64,000 nt of DNA from JBEVJK01 sp040510195 (GCA_040510195.1 JBEVJK010000017.1:27583-91582); one strand, 5' to 3'. Positions 1-11,867 are shown, counted from the first letter of the stretch. Notes: generated by a model from the letters alone, not told the origin. Numbers and translations: made by a program.

Positions 1-963
1 CAGCGAGCCGCCGCCGTTCTCCTCGTTGAGCTTGGCGGCGCGCTCCAGGAGCCGCGAATGCAGGTAGAAGACATCGCCCGGATAGGCCTCGCGGCCCGGC
101 GGGCGGCGCAGCAGGAGCGACATCTGGCGGTAGGCGACGGCCTGCTTGGACAGGTCGTCATAGGCGATCAGCGCATGCTGCTTGTTGTCGCGGAAATACT
201 CGCCCATCGTGCAGCCGGCGAACGGCGCCAGATACTGCATCGGCGCCGGGTCCGAAGCGGTGGCGGCGACGATGATCGAATAGTCGAGCGCGCCGCGCTC
301 CTCCAGCACCTTGACGAACTGCGCCACCGTCGAGCGCTTCTGGCCGATCGCCACGTAGACGCAGTAGAGCTTCTCCGATTCCGGGCCGGACTCGTGGATG
401 GATTTCTGGTTGAGGATGGTGTCGAGGATGATCGCCGTCTTGCCGGTCTGCCGGTCGCCGATCACCAGCTCGCGCTGGCCGCGACCCACCGGGATCAGCG
501 CGTCGATCGCCTTGAGGCCGGTCGACATCGGCTCGTTGACCGACTTGCGGGGGATGATGCCGGGGGCCTTGACGTCGACGCGACGGCGCTCGGTGGCCTG
601 GATGGGGCCCTTGCCGTCGATCGGGTTGCCGAGCGCGTCGACGACGCGACCGAGCAGGCCGGGGCCGACCGGCACGTCGACGATGGCGCCGGTGCGCTTG
701 ACCGTGTCGCCTTCCTTGATGTCGCGGTCGTTGCCGAAGATGACCACGCCGACATTGTCGCTCTCGAGGTTCAGCGCCATGCCGCGAATGCCGCCCGGAA
801 ACTCCACCATCTCGCCCGCCTGGACGTTGTCCAGGCCGTAGACGCGGGCAATGCCATCGCCGACGGACAGCACCTGGCCGACCTCCGAAACCTCGGCCTC
901 CCTGCCGAAATTCTTGATCTGATCTTTCAGGATTGCGGAGATTTCCGCGGCGCGGATGTCCAT
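1..963 (-). CDS. atpA: ATP synthase F1 subunit alpha, 3' part cut by window edge
   Basis: Alpha subunit of the F1 headpiece of ATP synthase, cytoplasmic face of the inner membrane. It alternates with beta subunits and carries the regulatory nucleotide sites. The reading frame starts at the ATG at 963 and is open for 321 codons to the left edge, about two thirds of a normal ~509-residue protein. The N-terminal beta-barrel region comes first. The P-loop GDRQTGKT is at residues 169-176, followed by the conserved AATASDPAP and EYFRD stretches. The start codon overlaps the atpH stop by one base (TGATG), the standard atpHAGDC order, so translation is probably coupled. The identification is certain. 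The C-terminal part, including the alpha arginine finger, lies outside the window. Confidence 0.98.
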   Translation of the reverse strand, partial: MDIRAAEISAILKDQIKNFGREAEVSEVGQVLSVGDGIARVYGLDNVQAGEMVEFPGGIRGMALNLESDNVGVVIFGNDRDIKEGDTVKRTGAIVDVPVGPGLLGRVVDALGNPIDGKGPIQATERRRVDVKAPGIIPRKSVNEPMSTGLKAIDALIPVGRGQRELVIGDRQTGKTAIILDTILNQKSIHESGPESEKLYCVYVAIGQKRSTVAQFVKVLEERGALDYSIIVAATASDPAPMQYLAPFAGCTMGEYFRDNKQHALIAYDDLSKQAVAYRQMSLLLRRPPGREAYPGDVFYLHSRLLERAAKLNEENGGGSL

Positions 964-1523
964 CAGCCGACCTCTTTCAGTGCGAGCTTGAGCGAATTGA
1001 GCTTGGTTTTGAGCGTCGTGTCGATCTGCCGGGAGCCCATACGCACCACCAAGCCGCCGAGCAGCGAGGGATCGACGGTCACGTTGATCGCCACATTCTT
1101 GCCGGCGACGCCCTTGAGGGTCGCTATGAGCTCGGCCTCCTGGTCGGCGGAGAGCGCATGCGCCGAGGTCACCTCGGCGGCGGCCTCGCCGCGCACCTCG
1201 GCGGCGATCCGGCGGAAGGCCTTGATCATGCCGGGCACCGCGAACAGCCGCCGGTTCCTGGCGACGACGCGCAGAAAGTTGCCGACCAGTCCGCCGATGC
1301 CGGCGCCGTCGGCGATCGCCGAGATCGCCCTCAGCTGGTCGTCGGCGGAGAACACCGGGCTGGAGGTCAGCCGGCGCAGGTCGCCGCTGCCGGCCAAGAG
1401 GTCCTCGAAGCGGGCAAGGTCGCGCTCGACCGCCGCCACTTCGCCGGCCTGCGCGGCGAGCTCGTAGAGCGAGCCTGCGTAGCGCTCGGCGACAACGGAA
1501 ATGGGCGAGCTGGATGATGCCAC
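963..1523 (-). CDS. atpH: ATP synthase subunit delta
   Basis: Delta (OSCP-like) subunit of ATP synthase, which ties the top of F1 to the peripheral b-subunit stalk. It has 186 residues, the usual length for alphaproteobacteria. The N-terminal helical bundle starts with VAERYAGSLYELA. The C-terminal region has the family pattern DPSLLGGLVVRMGSRQID, which ends in a conserved basic/amphipathic segment. The start is a GTG at 1521-1523. The first residues are serine-rich, and the conserved family region begins about ten residues in. It is the first gene of the atp operon seen here, and its stop overlaps the atpA ATG. The 223 bases upstream, up to the next gene's stop, must hold the operon promoter, but I could not point to one. 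Confidence 0.97.
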   Translation of the reverse strand: MASSSSPISVVAERYAGSLYELAAQAGEVAAVERDLARFEDLLAGSGDLRRLTSSPVFSADDQLRAISAIADGAGIGGLVGNFLRVVARNRRLFAVPGMIKAFRRIAAEVRGEAAAEVTSAHALSADQEAELIATLKGVAGKNVAINVTVDPSLLGGLVVRMGSRQIDTTLKTKLNSLKLALKEVG

Positions 1524-1746
1524 GGGCCGTCCGTTCTCTCGTCTGGCAGGCCGCAGATTTTCGGCGCGAGTGAAGACTCTGGCTAAATCTTTGACCTTGT
1601 TGAAAATTCCAGGCTCGGCGAGTGTCCGGCTGGCCTCCCCAAGCCAAAAGTCGATTGCCGTCTACCACAGGCATCCGGCGACCGCAACACGCTCGGACCT
1701 CAGGCTTTCCGGCAGTTTTGTCGCAGCCTCGACCCGCGGCCGTTCG

Positions 1747-2154
1747 TCATGGGACGAGGCCGAAAAAAGCGACCAGCGGCAGCGCCGTCAGGATCGCCTC
1801 GACGATGAGCCAGAGCCAGTTGACGGCGGTGTTGGCGCCGTCCGACATCATACCGACGATGCGGCCGAAGGCGGTGAACAGCCAGGCGAAGCCGAGCGCC
1901 ATGTAGAGCAGCGGCTGGCCGAGCAGGATGCAGCACAGGCCGAGCCCGAGATAGAAGCCGGAGCTGGCGCGCGCCTCGGCGATCGCCTCGGGATGGTTCT
2001 CGGCCGGCGCCAGGCGAAGGATGCGGAAGGCCAGGCGCGGGGCGAACAGCAACAGCAGCCCGACCAGGATGGTGGCGACCGCCGATGCCCAGGCCAGCCA
2101 TTCGCCCTGGCTCGTCGGCCACGGGAAGGTGAAGTCCATGAATGCCTCATACAA
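1747..2154 (-). CDS. Small conserved integral membrane protein, function unknown
   Basis: A 135-residue protein that is mostly hydrophobic. Four membrane segments are visible: about residues 20-40 (ending LLLLFAPRLAF), 66-85 (GFYLGLGLCCILLGQPLL), 85-102 and 112-132. A charged stretch with several acidic residues separates the first two. I recognise no catalytic motif. It resembles small four-helix proteins that rhizobia often carry between priA and the atp operon, but I do not assign a family. It lies 76 bases downstream of priA on the same strand, so it could be the last gene of that unit. Two starts are possible: the ATG at 2154 and an in-frame ATG five codons later (MDFTF). Neither has a strong ribosome site. 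Confidence 0.75.
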   Translation of the reverse strand: MYEAFMDFTFPWPTSQGEWLAWASAVATILVGLLLLFAPRLAFRILRLAPAENHPEAIAEARASSGFYLGLGLCCILLGQPLLYMALGFAWLFTAFGRIVGMMSDGANTAVNWLWLIVEAILTALPLVAFFGLVP

Positions 2155-2230
2155 CCGTCAGAGCGGTGCCCTGACTTGAATCGCCCTGCCGGTCCAAGTC
2201 AAGCGGCATGCAAGGCCGATCCCCCGGCCT

Positions 2231-4432
2231 CTACAGGAAGCTTTGCGGGTCGATATCCACCTGCACGCGCACCGAGCCGCGCTCGCGCGGACCGGCCGAA
2301 AGCATCGCCCGGACGAAGCCCTGCATGTCGGAGCGCCGTCCACCCTGGACGAGCAGCCGGAACCGGTGACGGCCAGCCACCAGCGCCAGCGGTGCCTCGG
2401 CCGGGCCGAGCACGTGGATGTCGCCGGCCGGTGGCGCGGCCCGCCGCAGGCCGCGGGCATGCTCCTCCGCCTCGCCGCGCGTGCGGGCGCTGACGACGAT
2501 GCCGGCAAGCCGCCCGAACGGCGGCAGCGCGGCCCGCTCGCGCTCGCCGATCTCCCGCTCGTAGAACGCCTCGGCGTCGCCCGACACCAGCGCGCGGATC
2601 ACCGGATGGTCCGGCTGGTAGGTCTGCAGCAGGCCGAAGCTCTTGCGGCCGGTCCGCCCGGCTCGCCCGGTGACCTGGTTGAGCAGCTGGAAGGTGCGCT
2701 CGCCGGCCCGCGGGTCGCCATTGGCCAGGCCGAGGTCGGCGTCGACGACGCCGACCAGCGTCATGTTGGGGAAGTTGTGGCCCTTGGCCACCAGCTGTGT
2801 GCCGATGACGATGTCGGCCTCGCCGCGGGCGATCGCCTCCAGCTCGAGCCTGAGCCGCTTGACGCCGCCCAGCATGTCCGAGGAGAGCACGATGGTGCGC
2901 GCTTCGGGGAACCCGGCGACCACCTCTTCGGCGATCCGCTCGACGCCGGGGCCGCAGGCCACCAGATGGTCGAACGTGCCGCATGCCGGGCAGGCTTCGG
3001 GCCGCCGCTCGCCATGGCCGCAATGGTGGCACACCAGCTGGCCGCGGAAGCGGTGCTCGACCAGCCAGCTCGAGCAGTCGGGACACTGGAACCGGTGGCC
3101 GCAGGCACGGCACAGCGTGAGCGGCGCGTAGCCGCGCCGGTTGAGGAACAGCAGCGCCTGCTCGCCGCGGCCGATCGCCTCGCCGATCGCTCCGGTGAGG
3201 AGCGGCGACAGGAAACCGCCGCGCGGCGGCGGCGCGCGACGCATGTCCACCAGGCCGACGTCGGGCAGCGCCGCTTGTGCGAAGCGTGCCGGCAGCGCCA
3301 CCCGGCGGTAGCGGCCGGACGCCGCGTTGACCTTGCTCTCCACCGAAGGCGTCGCCGAGGACAGCACGACCGGGAAGTCGCCGATGCGCCCTCTCACCAC
3401 CGCCATGTCGCGCGCGTTGTAGAAGACGCGGTCCTCCTGCTTGAAGGCGGGATCGTGCTCCTCGTCGACGACGATCAGGCCGAGCTCGCGAAACGGCAGG
3501 AACAGCGCCGACCTGGCGCCGGCCACCACGCGCACACCGCCCTCGGCAAGCTGTCGCCATACCTTTTCGCGCATCCGCGGCGGCAGGTCGGAGTGCCATT
3601 CCGCCGGCTTGGCGCCGAAGCGCTCCTGGAAGCGCTCCAGGAAGGCCTGGGTGAGCGCGATCTCCGGCAGCAGGATGAGCACCTGGCGCGCCTTTTCGAG
3701 CGCCGCGGCGACCGCCTCGAAATAGACCTCCGTCTTGCCGGAGCCGGTCACCCCGTCGAGCAGGGTGACGCCGAAGCTGCCGCCGTCGACCGCCTCCCGC
3801 AGGGCCGCCGCCGCGACGACCTGATCGCCCGTCAACGACGTCTGCGCGAAGGCAGGGTCCGGCGCCGCGACGACGCTGCGCGGCGGGATCGTCACCGGCT
3901 CGAACAAGCCCTGCGCCTTCAGGCCGTCGACAACGCCCACCGACACGCCCGCCGCGTGCGCCAGGCCAGACCGCGTCCAGGCCATGCCGGGCTCGGCGAG
4001 CTCGAGCACCTTGCGGCGCGCCTCGGTGATTCGGTCGGGCTCGGCCGCCGTCCGTCTCAGGCCCTCGATCCACGGCTCCGGATCGAAGGCTTCCGGCGCC
4101 CGAAGCAGCATGCGCGCAACCAGGCCCGGCGGAGTCAGCGTGTAGGCGGCGACCCAGTCGACGAAGCGCCGCGTCTCCTGACCGATGGGCGGGCAGTCGA
4201 AGGCGTGCAGGATCGGCCGGAGCTTGCGCGGGTCGATCGCGTCGGTGTCGCCGTCCCAGACGATGCCGGCGACCTCCCGAGGCCCGAGCGGCACCCTGAC
4301 GATCGAGCCCGGTTCCACCGTCATGCCGGCCGGCACCGCGTAGCTGTAGGCGCGCTCGGCCGGCATCGGCACGAGCACCGGCACCGAAGGCCCCAGGCCG
4401 AGACGCTCCCCGCGCTGCGAATCTTGCTTCAT
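2231..4432 (-). CDS. priA: Primosomal replication-restart helicase PriA (N')
   Basis: 3'-5' DNA helicase that recognises stalled or repaired replication forks and reloads the replisome. It has 733 residues, the normal length for the family. The order is: N-terminal 3'-DNA-binding domain (VPVLVPMPAERAYSYAVP near residues 17-34), P-loop GVTGSGKT at 227-234, DEEH box at 323-326, then the zinc-binding insert with eight cysteines at about 441, 444, 450, 453, 468, 471, 481 and 484, and the second RecA-like domain with the motif GRAGR. All key elements are intact. The ATG at 4432 leaves about 90 bases to the divergent transaldolase gene, so the two promoters share that gap. Identification is certain. 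Confidence 0.98.
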   Translation of the reverse strand: MKQDSQRGERLGLGPSVPVLVPMPAERAYSYAVPAGMTVEPGSIVRVPLGPREVAGIVWDGDTDAIDPRKLRPILHAFDCPPIGQETRRFVDWVAAYTLTPPGLVARMLLRAPEAFDPEPWIEGLRRTAAEPDRITEARRKVLELAEPGMAWTRSGLAHAAGVSVGVVDGLKAQGLFEPVTIPPRSVVAAPDPAFAQTSLTGDQVVAAAALREAVDGGSFGVTLLDGVTGSGKTEVYFEAVAAALEKARQVLILLPEIALTQAFLERFQERFGAKPAEWHSDLPPRMREKVWRQLAEGGVRVVAGARSALFLPFRELGLIVVDEEHDPAFKQEDRVFYNARDMAVVRGRIGDFPVVLSSATPSVESKVNAASGRYRRVALPARFAQAALPDVGLVDMRRAPPPRGGFLSPLLTGAIGEAIGRGEQALLFLNRRGYAPLTLCRACGHRFQCPDCSSWLVEHRFRGQLVCHHCGHGERRPEACPACGTFDHLVACGPGVERIAEEVVAGFPEARTIVLSSDMLGGVKRLRLELEAIARGEADIVIGTQLVAKGHNFPNMTLVGVVDADLGLANGDPRAGERTFQLLNQVTGRAGRTGRKSFGLLQTYQPDHPVIRALVSGDAEAFYEREIGERERAALPPFGRLAGIVVSARTRGEAEEHARGLRRAAPPAGDIHVLGPAEAPLALVAGRHRFRLLVQGGRRSDMQGFVRAMLSAGPRERGSVRVQVDIDPQSFL

Positions 4433-4522
4433 CGGGCGTGACCTTGCCTCGAACTTCGTCTAGAGCAAAGGGCGAAAGGACGGCCGGCGGTGCCGCCCAT
4501 CGGAAAGACGTAGGAGACGACC

Positions 4523-5176
4523 ATGAAATTCTTTGTCGACACGGCCGACGTCAACGAAATCCGCGAGCTCAACGACATGGGCCTGCTCGACGGCGTCACC
4601 ACCAACCCCTCGCTCATCCTCAAGTCAGGCGGCAAGATTGCCGACGTGACCCGTCAGATCTGCGAGATCGTCAAGGGACCGGTCTCGGCCGAGGTGACCG
4701 CCACCGACTATTCGGAGATGATGTCGCAAGCCAAGGTGCTGGCCAAGATCGCCGACAACATCTGCATCAAGGTGCCGTTGACGATGGACGGGCTGAAGGC
4801 CTGCCGGGCGATCCGTTCCGACGGTCGCCTGGTCAACGTGACCCTATGCTTCTCGGCCAACCAGGCGCTGCTGGCGGCGAAGGCTGGCGCCAGCTTCATC
4901 TCGCCCTTCATCGGCCGCATCGACGACATGGGCATCGACGGCACCGAGCTGATCGCGGAGATCCGCACCATCTACGACAGTTACGATTACAAGACGGAGA
5001 TCCTGGCCGCCTCGATCCGCACCGTGAACCACGTCAAGGAGGTGGCGTTGCTCGGCGCCGACGTGGCGACCATCCCGCCGGCCACGCTGAGGGCGCTGGT
5101 CAAGCATCCGCTGACCGACAAGGGGCTGGAGATGTTCCTTTCCGACTGGGCCAAGACGGGACAGCAGATCGGCTGA
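4523..5176 (+). CDS. fsa: Transaldolase of the small TalC/Fsa type
   Basis: Class I aldolase of the short transaldolase family. It transfers a dihydroxyacetone unit between sugar phosphates in the non-oxidative pentose phosphate pathway; some relatives act as fructose-6-phosphate aldolases. The 217-residue length fits the subfamily. It begins MKFFVDTADVNEI. It has TTNPS at residues 26-30 and the Schiff-base lysine K83 in the strand CIKVPLT. The downstream SxFxGR-type motif appears as SPFIGRIDD. The ATG at 4523 follows a clear AGGAGA site. It is divergent from priA, a common arrangement in Rhizobiales. Transaldolase versus fructose-6-phosphate aldolase activity cannot be settled from sequence; transaldolase is more likely in this group. 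Confidence 0.93.
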   Translation: MKFFVDTADVNEIRELNDMGLLDGVTTNPSLILKSGGKIADVTRQICEIVKGPVSAEVTATDYSEMMSQAKVLAKIADNICIKVPLTMDGLKACRAIRSDGRLVNVTLCFSANQALLAAKAGASFISPFIGRIDDMGIDGTELIAEIRTIYDSYDYKTEILAASIRTVNHVKEVALLGADVATIPPATLRALVKHPLTDKGLEMFLSDWAKTGQQIG

Positions 5177-5352
5177 CCCAAGGCGGTCTGCCGGGCGGTC
5201 GCGAGCGGGCGGCCGCGGTCGATTGAATTTTCTTAAAATCGTCCTGTGGACAATGACCGTCCGCGAACCATCCGCGTCGGCTGTCCTACCACCATTGCGA
5301 GCAGGCATGTAAGCAATTGCTGATGGGCGTGGCACGGAACTGAGGATCGAAC

Positions 5353-5544
5353 ATGCAATCGGATTTCGCTGCCGCACGGGCGCTGCTCGAACGCGCTCAC
5401 GGAACGCTGACGGGCGAGGACGAGCGATCCGGAATGCTGCGCGAAGCGTTGGAATTGCTGGTCGAGGCGGTCCTCACCGCCGAACACAGCCAGCGGGCCG
5501 CCTCGGCCAACGTGGTGCCCTTTTCCCGGCGTCAGGCCTCCTGA
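5353..5544 (+). CDS. 63-residue conserved hypothetical protein
   Basis: A short soluble protein of 63 residues. Residues 1-50 look like two amphipathic helices (ARALLERAH, then LREALELLVEAVLTAEHS). The C-terminal tail reads NVVPFSRRQAS; a VVPF-plus-basic tail recurs in small rhizobial proteins of unknown role. No signal peptide, cysteines or catalytic motif are visible. The ATG at 5353 has a GAGG site eight bases upstream, which supports translation. It follows fsa after 176 bases and faces the acyltransferase gene, so it is probably transcribed alone. I assign no function. A partner-binding or regulatory role would be a guess based only on size and helix content. Confidence 0.7.
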   Translation: MQSDFAAARALLERAHGTLTGEDERSGMLREALELLVEAVLTAEHSQRAASANVVPFSRRQAS

Positions 5545-5588
5545 ACCGCCAGCGCGTTTGACGCCGGCCGCCCTGCAACCCTTCAGGG

Positions 5589-6488
5589 TCAGCCGAAGAC
5601 GGCGTTGCGGTCGGCCGCCAGCCCCTCGACCGTGTGCTGCTGCAGCCGCAGCGCCACCTCCGTGGGATCGCCGTCGAGCGCCTCGGAAGGGACCGTCCGC
5701 CCAACGGTGATGGAATAGGCGCGACCCTTCTTGTTGAGCAGCTCGTGGAAGATCGTCATGTCGCGCAGGTCGGTCGAGTATTTGGACAACAGGTAGAAGA
5801 GCCCGGAATTGCGCGCCGTGATGAGCGCCGGCACCACCGGATAGCGGTAGCGCCGCGCCAGGCTGACCAGCGAGGGCTGCCACGGCCGCTCGGTGAGCGC
5901 TCCTTCGTGCCAGTAGGCGATGCGTCCCGAAGGAAACAGCACGATCGCCTTGCGCGCGGCGAAGGCGCGCGCGGTGAGCTCCAGCGTGTCGCGGCTCTTG
6001 GCATGCGACTTCTCGCCCTGCCGCCACTCGACCGGGATGACGACGTCGCGAAAGCCCGGCGCCACCCGCTGCGCGTCGCGGTTGGCGAAGATCGCGATGT
6101 CGCGGCGCACCGCCTTCAGCATGTCGAACACGGCGATGCCGTCGGCGATCCCCGTGGGGTGGCTCGGCGCCAGGATGAAGCCGCCTGCGGCGGGCAGGTT
6201 CTCGGCGCCCTTCACCGCAACTTCGAGCGACAGCAGCGCGCTGAGATAGGACATCGCGTCCCAGCCGGACAGCTCGGACAGGTCGTCGGCCATGGCGAGA
6301 GCTTGGCGGTAGTGCAGGATCTTCAGCAGCACCGGCCGCATGAGCCACCACAGCGGGTGCTTGGACAGGGTCGTGGTCCGCTCGGCGAGCATCTGATCCA
6401 CGATGTGGCCGCCCGTCGCCGCCCCCGGCGCCGCAAGCTCGGCGTCGAGCGTCTCGGCGAAACTGGACGGCGTCGTCCGCGAATCCAT
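5589..6488 (-). CDS. Glycerol-phosphate acyltransferase-like protein (PlsC/LPLAT fold)
   Basis: Predicted membrane-associated acyltransferase that would transfer a fatty acyl group to a lysophospholipid or related acceptor. It has 299 residues from the ATG at 6488, which has an AAAGGTGAG site upstream. The alternative longer frame would run back into lptE and has no good site. The catalytic block reads APSHPTGIADG, with the histidine at 110 and the aspartate at 116. This is one residue wider than the usual HX4D spacing of PlsC enzymes. The phosphate-binding block is FPSGRIAYW (185-193), standing in for FPEGT. A hydrophobic segment around residues 83-92 may anchor it. It is downstream of lptE. 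The lipid specificity is unknown, and the HX5D spacing places it in a divergent LPLAT subgroup. Confidence 0.75.
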   Translation of the reverse strand: MDSRTTPSSFAETLDAELAAPGAATGGHIVDQMLAERTTTLSKHPLWWLMRPVLLKILHYRQALAMADDLSELSGWDAMSYLSALLSLEVAVKGAENLPAAGGFILAPSHPTGIADGIAVFDMLKAVRRDIAIFANRDAQRVAPGFRDVVIPVEWRQGEKSHAKSRDTLELTARAFAARKAIVLFPSGRIAYWHEGALTERPWQPSLVSLARRYRYPVVPALITARNSGLFYLLSKYSTDLRDMTIFHELLNKKGRAYSITVGRTVPSEALDGDPTEVALRLQQHTVEGLAADRNAVFG

Positions 6489-6594
6489 CAATCTCACCTT
6501 TCTCCCTGCTGTTTCGCCGACATCCGTGACGGGCACATGACGCGAAACGGTATCAACCTTGGACAAGCGGCGGAAAGCGCGCCGTCCGTCGCCT

Positions 6595-7123
6595 TCAGCC
6601 GCCGCCGGCGCGTTCGAGATCCTGCGCGATCGCCAGCCTGAGCAGTTCAGCAAGCTCGCGCGCCGCCCGGTTCTCGGCGTCGCGCTGGGCGCGCAGATTG
6701 GCGAACTCCTGTCGCGGGGCATCGTAGGACGACGAAATCTCGCGCGACCCGGAGGCGACGGTCTTGCCGCCCCTCTGAAGCGTGTAGCCGCCGGTCATGA
6801 CGATCGCTCCGGCGGTCGGCTGGTCCTCGTCGTTCACCTGGATGATCGCCGTCGCCTCGTTGATCTCGGTGACGATGAGGGTCAGCGTGTAGACAGGATT
6901 CGTCGGCTCGCCGCGCCCATTGCCGAACATGAAGATCAGGTGGTTCCGGACCTCCTGGGCGTAGCGCGTGCTCACGGGCTTGATGGCGATCGAGGCGAGC
7001 TCGGCGCTCATGCCCGAGGCGGCGCCCAGCGAGGCGCTGTTGGAATAGAGCGGCCGCACGGTGCACGAGGCGGCCAGCAGCAGGACCAGGAGGAGGAATG
7101 GCATTGCCCGCGTGGCCTTCCGC

Positions 7124-7137
<14 letters not shown>
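6595..7137 (-). CDS. lptE: LPS-assembly lipoprotein LptE
   Basis: Outer-membrane lipoprotein that plugs the LptD beta-barrel and helps insert lipopolysaccharide into the outer leaflet. It has 180 residues. The N-terminus is basic (MSLSERKATR), followed by a leucine-rich segment and the lipobox LAASC with the acylated cysteine at position 25. The mature part begins with the family signature TVRPLYSNS. A second ATG at residue 12 would give a shorter, more usual signal peptide and is an equally good start. The ATG at 7137 overlaps the end of leuS by 14 bases, so the two are cotranscribed. In many relatives holA follows lptE; here the next gene is an acyltransferase. Confidence 0.9.
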
Positions 7138-9757
<2,620 letters not shown>

Positions 9758-9847
9758 GCCGGGGTTTTCGCCTATGAAGAATGCGGGAGACGTTCACCAT
9801 GGTTTGCCGGACCCGTCAACACCGGCGGGCGAATTCGGGGTCTGGTC

Positions 9848-10510
9848 ATGAACGACGCCGTAGAGCGCTGGGAAGAGGTGCGCAGAAGGATCGCCGCCGC
9901 CGCCAGGAGCGCCGGGCGCGAGCCGCGCGACGTGGCGCTGGTCGCCGTGACCAAGACCTTCGACGCCGCGGCGATCCGCCCGGTGATCGAGGCCGGCCAG
10001 CGCGTCTTCGGCGAGAACCGGGTACAGGAGGCGGAGGCCAAATGGCCGGCGCTCAAGGCAGAGCGGCCCGACCTCGTGCTCCATCTCATCGGCCCGCTGC
10101 AATCCAACAAGGCCAGGCAGGCGGTGGCGCTTTTCGATGCCATCGAGACGGTCGACCGCGAGAAGATCGCCGCCGCGCTGGCCGCCGAGATCGCTCGGCA
10201 GGGGCGGGCGCCACGCCTCTACGTTCAGGTCAACACCGGGTCCGAGCCGCAGAAGGCCGGCGTGGAGCCGCGCGACGCCGTCGCTTTCGTCGGCCGCTGC
10301 CGCGACGTGCACGGGCTGGCCATCGAGGGGCTGATGTGCATCCCGCCGCTCGACGAAAACGCCGGCCCGCACTTTGCCCTGCTGGAGAAACTCGCCGGCG
10401 AGGCCGGGCTTGGCGGACTGTCCATGGGAATGTCCGGCGACTACGAGCAGGCGGTGGGGTTCGGCGCCACCTCGGTGCGCGTCGGCTCGGCGATCTTCGG
10501 CGTCAGGTAG
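9848..10510 (+). CDS. YggS/PLPBP-family pyridoxal phosphate homeostasis protein
   Basis: PLP-binding protein of the YggS/PROSC family. It has the fold of the N-terminal barrel of alanine racemase but no enzyme activity, and it buffers free pyridoxal phosphate in the cytoplasm. It has 220 residues. The PLP lysine is K36 in LVAVTKTF. Further family motifs are FGENRVQE, HLIGPLQSNK, GLMCIPP and MGMSGDYEQA near the C-terminus, with the phosphate-binding serine in SMGMSGD. The ATG at 9848 is the first in-frame start after the leuS divergence. It sits in a tight gap with leuS on one side and the aminotransferase on the other. The role is known from the family, not from neighbours. Confidence 0.95.
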   Translation: MNDAVERWEEVRRRIAAAARSAGREPRDVALVAVTKTFDAAAIRPVIEAGQRVFGENRVQEAEAKWPALKAERPDLVLHLIGPLQSNKARQAVALFDAIETVDREKIAAALAAEIARQGRAPRLYVQVNTGSEPQKAGVEPRDAVAFVGRCRDVHGLAIEGLMCIPPLDENAGPHFALLEKLAGEAGLGGLSMGMSGDYEQAVGFGATSVRVGSAIFGVR

Positions 10511-10586
10511 CCCGTCCGATGCAAACCGGCTTGCCTTCAGGCGGCCGGCCGTGCTGAACATGGCCGGTCAATCCGAGGGCACCACG

Positions 10587-11867
10587 ATGAGCAACGCAAC
10601 GATTTCCGGGCGCCGCAGCGAGGCGGTGGCCCGCGGCGTCGGCATGGCCACCCAGGTCTATGTCGACCGGGCGGAGAATTCCGAGATCTGGGACGTCGAG
10701 GGTCGTCGCTACATCGACTGGGCATCCGGCATCGCCGTCGTCAACACCGGTCACCGCCATCCCAAGGTGCTGGCGGCCGTGCGCGAGCAGCTCGACCGCT
10801 TCACCCACACCTGCGCCCAGGTGGTGCCCTACGAGCCCTACATCGCGCTCGCTGAGCGGCTGAACGCGCTCGTCCCCGGCGACGGCGCCAGGAAGACGAT
10901 GTTCGTGACCACCGGCGCCGAGGCGGTGGAGAACGCCATCAAGATCGCCCGCGCCGCCACCGGGCGGCCGGCGGTCATCGCCTTCGGCGGCGGCTTCCAC
11001 GGCCGCACCTTCATGGGCATGGCGCTGACCGGCAAGGTGGCGCCTTACAAGCTCGGCTTCGGGCCGATGCCGGCCGACGTCTTCCATGCGCCGTTCCCCA
11101 TCGCGCTCCACGGCATCAGCGTCGAGGATTCGCTGAAGGCGCTCGACCGGTTGCTCAAGGCGGATGTCGACCCGGCCCGCGTCGCCGCCATCATCCTCGA
11201 GCCGGTGCAGGGCGAGGGCGGCTTCTACGAGGCGCCGCGCAGCTTCGTCAGCGAGCTGCGCCGGCTGTGCGACCGCCATGGCATGCTGCTCATAGCCGAC
11301 GAGGTGCAGACCGGCTTCGCCCGCACCGGCAAAATGTTCGCCATGGAGCACCACGACGCGGCTCCAGACCTCGTCACCATGGCCAAGAGCCTCGCCGGCG
11401 GCTTTCCGCTCGCCGCCGTGACCGGGCGGGCCGAGATCATGGACGCGCCGGCGCCCGGCGGCCTCGGGGGCACCTATGGCGGCAGCCCGCTTGGCCTGGC
11501 CGCCGCCCATGCGGTGCTCGACGTGATCGAGGAGGAGGGGCTTTGCGAGCGGGCGGAGCTGCTCGGCGGCCGGCTGAAGCAGCGCCTGGCCGGCTTGCGG
11601 GACGCCGTGCCGCACATCGTCGACATCCGCGGCCCGGGCTTCATGAACGCGGTGGAGTTCAACGAGCCGAAGAGCGGGCAGCCCAGCGCCGATTTCGCCA
11701 ATGCGGTGCGGCTGGAGGCGCTCGAGCGCGGTCTCATCCTGCTGACCTGCGGCGTCTACGGCAACGTCATCCGCTTCCTGTCGCCCATCACCATCCAGGA
11801 TGGCGTGTTCGGCGAAGGCCTGGACATCCTGGAGGCCTCGCTGCGCGCCGCTGCCGGGCGCGCCTGA
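10587..11867 (+). CDS. gabT: 4-aminobutyrate aminotransferase (GabT-like, class III)
   Basis: Class III PLP aminotransferase that most likely moves the amino group of 4-aminobutyrate to 2-oxoglutarate, giving succinic semialdehyde. It has 426 residues, the same length as well-known GabT enzymes. The PLP lysine is K267 in TMAKSLAGGFP. The cofactor-binding stretches are TTGAEAVENAIKIAR and ADEVQTGFARTG. The substrate-side glycine-rich part is GGTYGGSPL. The ATG at 10587 follows a GAGGG site; an upstream in-frame ATG at 10560 lacks one. No gabD or transporter is adjacent. Related specificities such as 5-aminovalerate or other omega-amino acids cannot be excluded. Confidence 0.88.
   Translation: MSNATISGRRSEAVARGVGMATQVYVDRAENSEIWDVEGRRYIDWASGIAVVNTGHRHPKVLAAVREQLDRFTHTCAQVVPYEPYIALAERLNALVPGDGARKTMFVTTGAEAVENAIKIARAATGRPAVIAFGGGFHGRTFMGMALTGKVAPYKLGFGPMPADVFHAPFPIALHGISVEDSLKALDRLLKADVDPARVAAIILEPVQGEGGFYEAPRSFVSELRRLCDRHGMLLIADEVQTGFARTGKMFAMEHHDAAPDLVTMAKSLAGGFPLAAVTGRAEIMDAPAPGGLGGTYGGSPLGLAAAHAVLDVIEEEGLCERAELLGGRLKQRLAGLRDAVPHIVDIRGPGFMNAVEFNEPKSGQPSADFANAVRLEALERGLILLTCGVYGNVIRFLSPITIQDGVFGEGLDILEASLRAAAGRA

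Noticed and set aside
2243..4441. A 732-codon plus-strand frame opposite priA
   Set aside because: Antisense shadow; priA carries all helicase and zinc motifs.
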